The position numbers and the translations under genes were made by a program. The notes below the pieces were generated by a model. It worked only from the letters and a program-made list of their open reading frames with translations, did no database searches and was not told the origin of the DNA. Below are positions 60,360 to 64,000 of a stretch of 64,000 nucleotides of DNA, piece after piece (within the stretch, counting starts at the first letter, position 1; the number at the start of each line of letters is the position of its first letter). This DNA is from an uncultured Bacillota bacterium. Lineage in GTDB: Bacteria; Bacillota; Clostridia; Lachnospirales; Lachnospiraceae. Location of the stretch: contig CASEXH010000003.1 in assembly GCA_949291945.1 (NCBI GenBank), forward strand, positions 62,001-126,000, written 5' to 3'.

Positions 60360-61239
60360 ATTCAGTGGAACTTTCTTCACTGTCACTCTCGATAGCTTGT
60401 GAAGACCCCACCGGCTCTGCTCCCAGATATTCCTCCAGGGTAATATCCTGCTCATAAATTTCCTTTGCAGCTTCTCTGCCTACGTACCGGTAATGCCAGG
60501 GTTCGAAAATAATTCCTGTAATATCGCTCTTATTCAAAGGATACCTGAGAATGAACCCATATTTCCAGGAGTTTTCCATCAGCCACTGCTGATCCTCGGT
60601 CTCCATCTGCTTCTCATCCAGGTTCATATACTGGGAAGATACGATATCTAATGCCAGGCCGATCTGATGCTCGCTGGTCCCCGGCACTGCTACTACGGTT
60701 CCGGCTTCCACTGCTGCCTCCTCTTCCGTCAAACCTTCTTCTGTCATTACCCGCTGAATCTTATTCTGATAAAGGTATTCCTGGGTATCCCAGGACCGGA
60801 ATGCGGAACAGATCACCGGGTTGCGTCCTGCTGCCTGGGCAGCCGCAAACATCTCCTCCAGATCATCCATAATCCTGGCATCTACCTGATATCCATTAGA
60901 ATCAATTGTTTCTGTTGCCACTTCCGGAACATCCTCCTGGGTCATAGGATTTTTGGCATTTACCAGCTTCAGATACCACTGGTCTTTTTCGCTTTCATCT
61001 GCCAGCTTCAGACCGCTGTCCTCTTGTTCTTTTGCCTCCTGGTTCTCCTTCTCGGCCTGCTGTTCTGCATAGGCCTGGGCTGCTGCTTCCCGGTGTTTTG
61101 TCTTAACTATGTTTGTCACACCGACAATAGCCAGAAATACTATCAGCAAAAAAAGTCCTACTCTTCGGTTTCTCTGCCGGATGCGCTTAATATTCCCCTT
61201 GTATCTGCGTTTGTATCTTGTACGTCTCCTTGAATCCAT
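60358..61239 (-). CDS. D-alanyl-D-alanine carboxypeptidase (VanY/M15B), membrane-anchored
   Basis: This enzyme trims the terminal D-Ala from peptidoglycan stems. The 293-residue protein has a very basic cytoplasmic start, one TM anchor (about 27-45), a helical stalk, and the M15B peptidase (about 130-275) with the zinc motifs SEHQIGLALDI and EPWHYRYVG. The end is acidic and Ser-rich. The ATG follows aaggtgg. It likely modulates wall cross-linking rather than giving vancomycin resistance, as no van genes are nearby. Confidence 0.93.
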   Translation of the reverse strand: MDSRRRTRYKRRYKGNIKRIRQRNRRVGLFLLIVFLAIVGVTNIVKTKHREAAAQAYAEQQAEKENQEAKEQEDSGLKLADESEKDQWYLKLVNAKNPMTQEDVPEVATETIDSNGYQVDARIMDDLEEMFAAAQAAGRNPVICSAFRSWDTQEYLYQNKIQRVMTEEGLTEEEAAVEAGTVVAVPGTSEHQIGLALDIVSSQYMNLDEKQMETEDQQWLMENSWKYGFILRYPLNKSDITGIIFEPWHYRYVGREAAKEIYEQDITLEEYLGAEPVGSSQAIESDSEESSTE

Positions 61240-61353
61240 ATCAATAATCCCACCTTATCTGTCTGTCCATGACTTTAACCATGGTACTCTCCTATTATAC
61301 CAACTCCCCTCAAAAGCCGGAACATTCATGTCGAAACCAGCTTCTCTGTGGCT

Positions 61354-61362
61354 AGTATAGCA
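61354..61362 (-). promoter_or_regulatory. Extended -10 promoter for the vanY-type gene
   Basis: TGCTATACT lies 115 nt before the ATG; the -35 is poor. Confidence 0.45.
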
Positions 61363-61405
61363 CAAAGCGGAGGGTTACGGGAACATTTTATTACAATTTT
61401 ATAAG

Positions 61406-61437
61406 TCAAAGACCCCGATCAAGTATGGGGGCTTTGA
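61406..61437 (-). terminator. Hairpin after the beta-mannosidase gene
   Basis: TCAAAG-CCCC pairs with GGGG-CTTTGA. The T-tail is weak on the minus strand. Confidence 0.5.
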
Positions 61438-61469
61438 TCCTTACAGCAGTCAACGAATAGATATCTAAA

Positions 61470-61499
61470 CACATCCGCTCGGCTCGTTGCCCGCAAAAA
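61470..61499. repeat. Dispersed repeat copy 2
   Basis: The 30-bp block around ccgctcggctcgttgcccgc matches 42293-42322 at 25 of 30 bases, with only transitions between them. Both copies are intergenic and lie after a gene end. Confidence 0.6.
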
Positions 61500-61540
61500 A
61501 AAGTACCAGATACAGGTGATTATTCCACTATTTCCCTTTT

Positions 61541-63538
61541 TTATACCGGCTCCTGTCCGATATCCCAGACGCTTCTGAGCCGTATATTCTCCGGTTTTCC
61601 CCTGAGGATTTCCACAGTCTTAGAGTCTCCATTCAGATCAAAGTAGTTGTCCGACAGCACCAGATCCTCCTGGTCGTTGAGAATCTCCACACTTTTCGCA
61701 TAAGTCTCTGCCTTAACCGTAATCTTGTTCTTTTCCACTGTACAGGACAGTTTCGGGTCCTCATACCGGAAATATTTCGGATAAGAAAAAATCACGGTTC
61801 CTTCTGAAATCTGTGTTTCTCCCTCCCAGGCCTGATAGCTGACATATTCTTCAAACACATGGATATCCGGCAGTTCTTCCTTCTCCAGCCAGACACTGGA
61901 AAGAGGAGGGACCAAGATCTCCTTCTCTTTGTTGTAAAGGATCCGGGCTTTTGCATTGCGCACCTGCCATTTCACTGTCAGTTTTTTCTCGGCCAGCGTT
62001 TCATTTGAAACATTCAGGTGAATGGACTTCTCAAATTCGAAATGCTGCCGGTTCATATTAGCCTCCTGGGTCATCCAGCTTTCCTCCTGGCAGGAGAGGA
62101 GCACCGGAGCAAAAAATCTTCTGGCATAATAGTGAAGAGCCTTCCAACGCCCGTGATAATCGATAGAGGACCAGGAGATTACCGGCCAGCAGTCATTGAC
62201 CTGCCAGTATACTGCGCCCATACATCTTCCCCGGTTTCTCCGGAAATGTTCTACCCCGTAGCGGATGGCGTCTGCCTGGAGAAGCTGGGAAGCATAGATC
62301 ACATCTGAAAATCCACCAGGATACCGGTAAGTCTGCTGCATATAATTCATGATCTTTCCGTTCGCCCCGTAATTTCTCTGGTGCTTTTCCATAATATAGG
62401 AAAACAGGTTCCAGTCCCGGGGATCATCGGTAAAGGTCTCGATAGTCTTCTGGCTGGGAAGGGCCTGGAAGCCAAACTCTGAGATATATCGGAAAAAGAA
62501 TTTCCGGTACTCGGAAAAAGGTCTTCCTCCGTGCCACACCTTCCAGTAATGGACATCTCCCCTGTCAGGATCATTTGGATTGTCAAAAGAGCCCCCGGAG
62601 GAAGGGCTGGCCGGCCAGTAGAAGGTTTCCGGGTCTTCTTTTCCCAGGATCTCCGGAAAGATCCTCTCATACATGAACAGATAATCCCGGACTTCGGAAT
62701 GTTTGGTAACCCAGCATCTTTCGTCCACAAACATTTCCATCTCATTATTTCCGCACCACAGAGCCAGGCAGGCGTGATGGCGGATCCGCCGGATATTTTC
62801 CTCCAGCTCTCTGCGGATATTTTCTTCAAACTCTGGAGTCAGCTCATAGACCGAGCAGGCAAACATAAAATCCTGCCATACCGCCAGCCCCAGTTCATCA
62901 CAAAGATCATAGAACCAGTCGTCCGGATAAAAGCCGCCGCCCCATACCCGGATCACGTTAAAATTTGCTCTTTTACAGTCTTCCAGAAGCTGCCTGGTTT
63001 TTTCTCTGCTTCTTTTTCCCAGCAGGTGTTCCTCCGGTATATAATCGGCTCCCATGGCAAAAAAAGGAATCCCGTTAATCTCATGGGCAAAGCTTTCCCC
63101 CCACTGATCTTTTTCCCTTCTCACCGTCATTTTCCGAAGACCGATCCTCCTCTCCCAGCAGTCTTCCGGTTCTCCGTTCCGGTAAAGCACCGCCCGGATC
63201 TGATATAAAGGCTGATCTCCCAGACCGTTGACCCACCACAGCTGGGGATCCGGGATCCTGAGAGTGCCTGTCCCATCCGGAGAAAGCCAGGTCTCTAAAG
63301 CTTTTCCCTGGGGGGAAAGGGCTGAAACCTGAATCTGATAATCACCTTTCTTCTCTTCTTTTTTCCGGATCTCAAAATCCAGCATCCAGTCGTCTTTTTC
63401 CTGGCGCTGCCGGATATACACATTTTCCAGGGAAGCATTTTTTACATAGCACAGATATACCGGGCGGAAGATCCCTGCATCGGGAAGATGGGCCCCCCAG
63501 TCCCAGCCGAACATATAGTGGGCTTTCCGCAGGTGCAT
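61541..63538 (-). CDS. GH2 beta-mannosidase, N-terminally truncated
   Basis: This enzyme removes beta-mannose from the non-reducing end of oligosaccharides. The 665-residue frame starts at the motif RKAHYMFGWDWG, which in full GH2 beta-mannosidases lies near residue 170 of about 830; the N-terminal sugar-binding domain is missing. The catalytic part is intact: acid/base Glu266 (WCGNNEME) and nucleophile Glu354 (SEFGFQ). Mannosidase-like codons continue to about 63578 and then join a response-regulator sequence. It may be a fusion remnant or a contig artefact. Confidence 0.85.
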   Translation of the reverse strand: MHLRKAHYMFGWDWGAHLPDAGIFRPVYLCYVKNASLENVYIRQRQEKDDWMLDFEIRKKEEKKGDYQIQVSALSPQGKALETWLSPDGTGTLRIPDPQLWWVNGLGDQPLYQIRAVLYRNGEPEDCWERRIGLRKMTVRREKDQWGESFAHEINGIPFFAMGADYIPEEHLLGKRSREKTRQLLEDCKRANFNVIRVWGGGFYPDDWFYDLCDELGLAVWQDFMFACSVYELTPEFEENIRRELEENIRRIRHHACLALWCGNNEMEMFVDERCWVTKHSEVRDYLFMYERIFPEILGKEDPETFYWPASPSSGGSFDNPNDPDRGDVHYWKVWHGGRPFSEYRKFFFRYISEFGFQALPSQKTIETFTDDPRDWNLFSYIMEKHQRNYGANGKIMNYMQQTYRYPGGFSDVIYASQLLQADAIRYGVEHFRRNRGRCMGAVYWQVNDCWPVISWSSIDYHGRWKALHYYARRFFAPVLLSCQEESWMTQEANMNRQHFEFEKSIHLNVSNETLAEKKLTVKWQVRNAKARILYNKEKEILVPPLSSVWLEKEELPDIHVFEEYVSYQAWEGETQISEGTVIFSYPKYFRYEDPKLSCTVEKNKITVKAETYAKSVEILNDQEDLVLSDNYFDLNGDSKTVEILRGKPENIRLRSVWDIGQEPV

Positions 63539-63894
63539 AAATCCTTCATAAGTATCGTCATTTCCAATATTTTTATACGTTTCAGAATGTATTCCTCCAC
63601 ATCCAGCTTCAGCGCCTTTCTCGCATATTCAAATTCATCATAACCGGACAGGATCAGAAATCTGGTCCTGGGACTGATCTTCCGTATCTCTTCCAGCAGA
63701 TCCAATCCGTTCATCAGCGGCATTTCCACGTCCGTCACCACAATATCCGCCGGCTCTTGGCGGAACATTTCCAGCGCTTCCTTCCCGTTGTGAGCCATGG
63801 AGGTCACTTCCATAGCGATTTCCTCCCAGTCAATAATATAGCGGATTCCCTGAAGAATAAATTCCTCATCTTCCACTAACATCACCTTTTTCAT
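63442..63894 (-). CDS. Response regulator, truncated after the receiver domain
   Basis: This is a YesN-type receiver domain with Asp9, phospho-acceptor Asp55 (VVTDVEMP), Ser83 (LILSGYDEFEYA) and Lys105 (EEYILK). After Lys105 (about 63580) the family sequence stops and the frame reads out-of-frame mannosidase DNA to a stop. The usual linker and AraC-type HTH domain (about 400 residues more) are absent. ATG 63894 is preferred because aggag sits 10 nt upstream. It cannot bind DNA as is. Confidence 0.8.
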   Translation of the reverse strand: MKKVMLVEDEEFILQGIRYIIDWEEIAMEVTSMAHNGKEALEMFRQEPADIVVTDVEMPLMNGLDLLEEIRKISPRTRFLILSGYDEFEYARKALKLDVEEYILKRIKILEMTILMKDLCTCGKPTICSAGTGGPIFPMQGSSARYICAM

Positions 63895-64000
63895 CTTTTT
63901 CATTCTCCTCTATCTTTATTGTAACAATCACCAACAGGCCTTTAGGTGCAGCCGCCTGCAGAAGAAGTCCATAATGGTCTCCGTAAACTGCCTTAATTCT
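63866..64000 (-). CDS. Sensor histidine kinase (YesM type), C-terminal end only
   Basis: Forty-four codons and the stop of a kinase are visible at the right edge. RIKAVYGDHYGLLLQAAAPK resembles the end of the HATPase domain, where the family reads 'RI...G..YGL.i.S..G.GT.v'. It overlaps the response regulator start, a normal kinase-regulator coupling. The rest lies outside the window. Confidence 0.65.
   Translation of the reverse strand, partial: RIKAVYGDHYGLLLQAAAPKGLLVIVTIKIEENEKDEKGDVSGR

Noticed and set aside
60358..61239. VanY-type gene as a vancomycin-resistance determinant
   Set aside because: No vanR/S/H/A/X-like genes nearby; single M15B carboxypeptidases are common in wall metabolism.
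1..64000. Prophage, transposon or integrative element
   Set aside because: No transposase, integrase, phage structural gene, attachment-site duplication or shift in codon use is visible.

Overview
The window is chromosomal DNA of a spore-forming, low-to-moderate GC member of the Clostridia (Bacillota), most likely the Lachnospiraceae. The basis is the gene content: a hup-rqcP-yabP-yabQ-divIC-spoIIE-tilS-hpt-ftsH sporulation/division cluster, cwlD, a CotS-type coat protein, a T-box leader on an archaeal/eukaryal-type proS, short-form thiC behind a TPP riboswitch, a class B sortase, GH13/GH2 glycan genes and a 2[4Fe-4S] ferredoxin. The genus is inference. No phage, insertion sequence or CRISPR array is visible.

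Layout. 1-10.7 kb: 3' part of a MATE transporter, SH3 lipoprotein, a large secreted NlpC/P60 + 3D-domain wall hydrolase behind asnA, a DtxR-type regulator, a DivIVA-like coiled coil, a DUF975 membrane protein, tRNA-Arg, an ABC-class ATPase, DegV and a divergent TetR regulator. 10.7-13.7 kb: tRNA-Leu and tRNA-Tyr, a neopullulanase-type GH13 enzyme, and an intergenic stretch with a small inverted-repeat element and a possible small RNA. 13.7-21.1 kb: the minus-strand sporulation/division cluster, with its own spoIIE promoter and a yabP promoter placed inside a hairpin. 21.1-28.9 kb: CotS-like protein, cca, proS with T-box, dCMP deaminase, upp, rpiB, Sua5-type threonylcarbamoyl-AMP synthase and cwlD. 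29-35 kb: an alpha-glucoside operon (GH13, binding lipoprotein, two permeases, no ATPase) with its LacI regulator. 35-42.3 kb: a second DivIVA-like protein, a GH18 SH3 enzyme, a small unknown gene with a long structured leader, mecA, DUF1858, ferredoxin, MerR and TPP riboswitch-thiC. 42.4-50.7 kb: dnaB, rplI, gdpP, rpsF-ssb-rpsR, DUF951, a sirtuin, sortase B and an unknown zinc-ribbon membrane protein. 50.7-64 kb: tRNA-fMet, AraC regulator with a second alpha-glucosidase, small unknown genes, a UroD-family enzyme, lrgAB with a cytidylate-kinase-like gene and a GntR regulator, pepT, a VanY-type carboxypeptidase and a truncated beta-mannosidase joined to a truncated response regulator.

Functionally the window combines housekeeping (replication, translation, nucleotide salvage, tRNA modification) with cell-envelope and spore genes and with alpha-glucan and mannoside use. 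The observations most worth following are: a possible type I toxin-antitoxin locus at 54.5-54.8 kb, where a 30-codon hydrophobic peptide faces a convergent small RNA with a strong promoter and the two share a bidirectional terminator; the sigma-E-like promoter embedded in the hairpin that would hide the yabP ribosome binding site; the 21-bp-spaced spoIIE promoter; the sharp join between a response regulator and a beta-mannosidase at the right end; and a long structured leader upstream of a 77-residue unknown protein.
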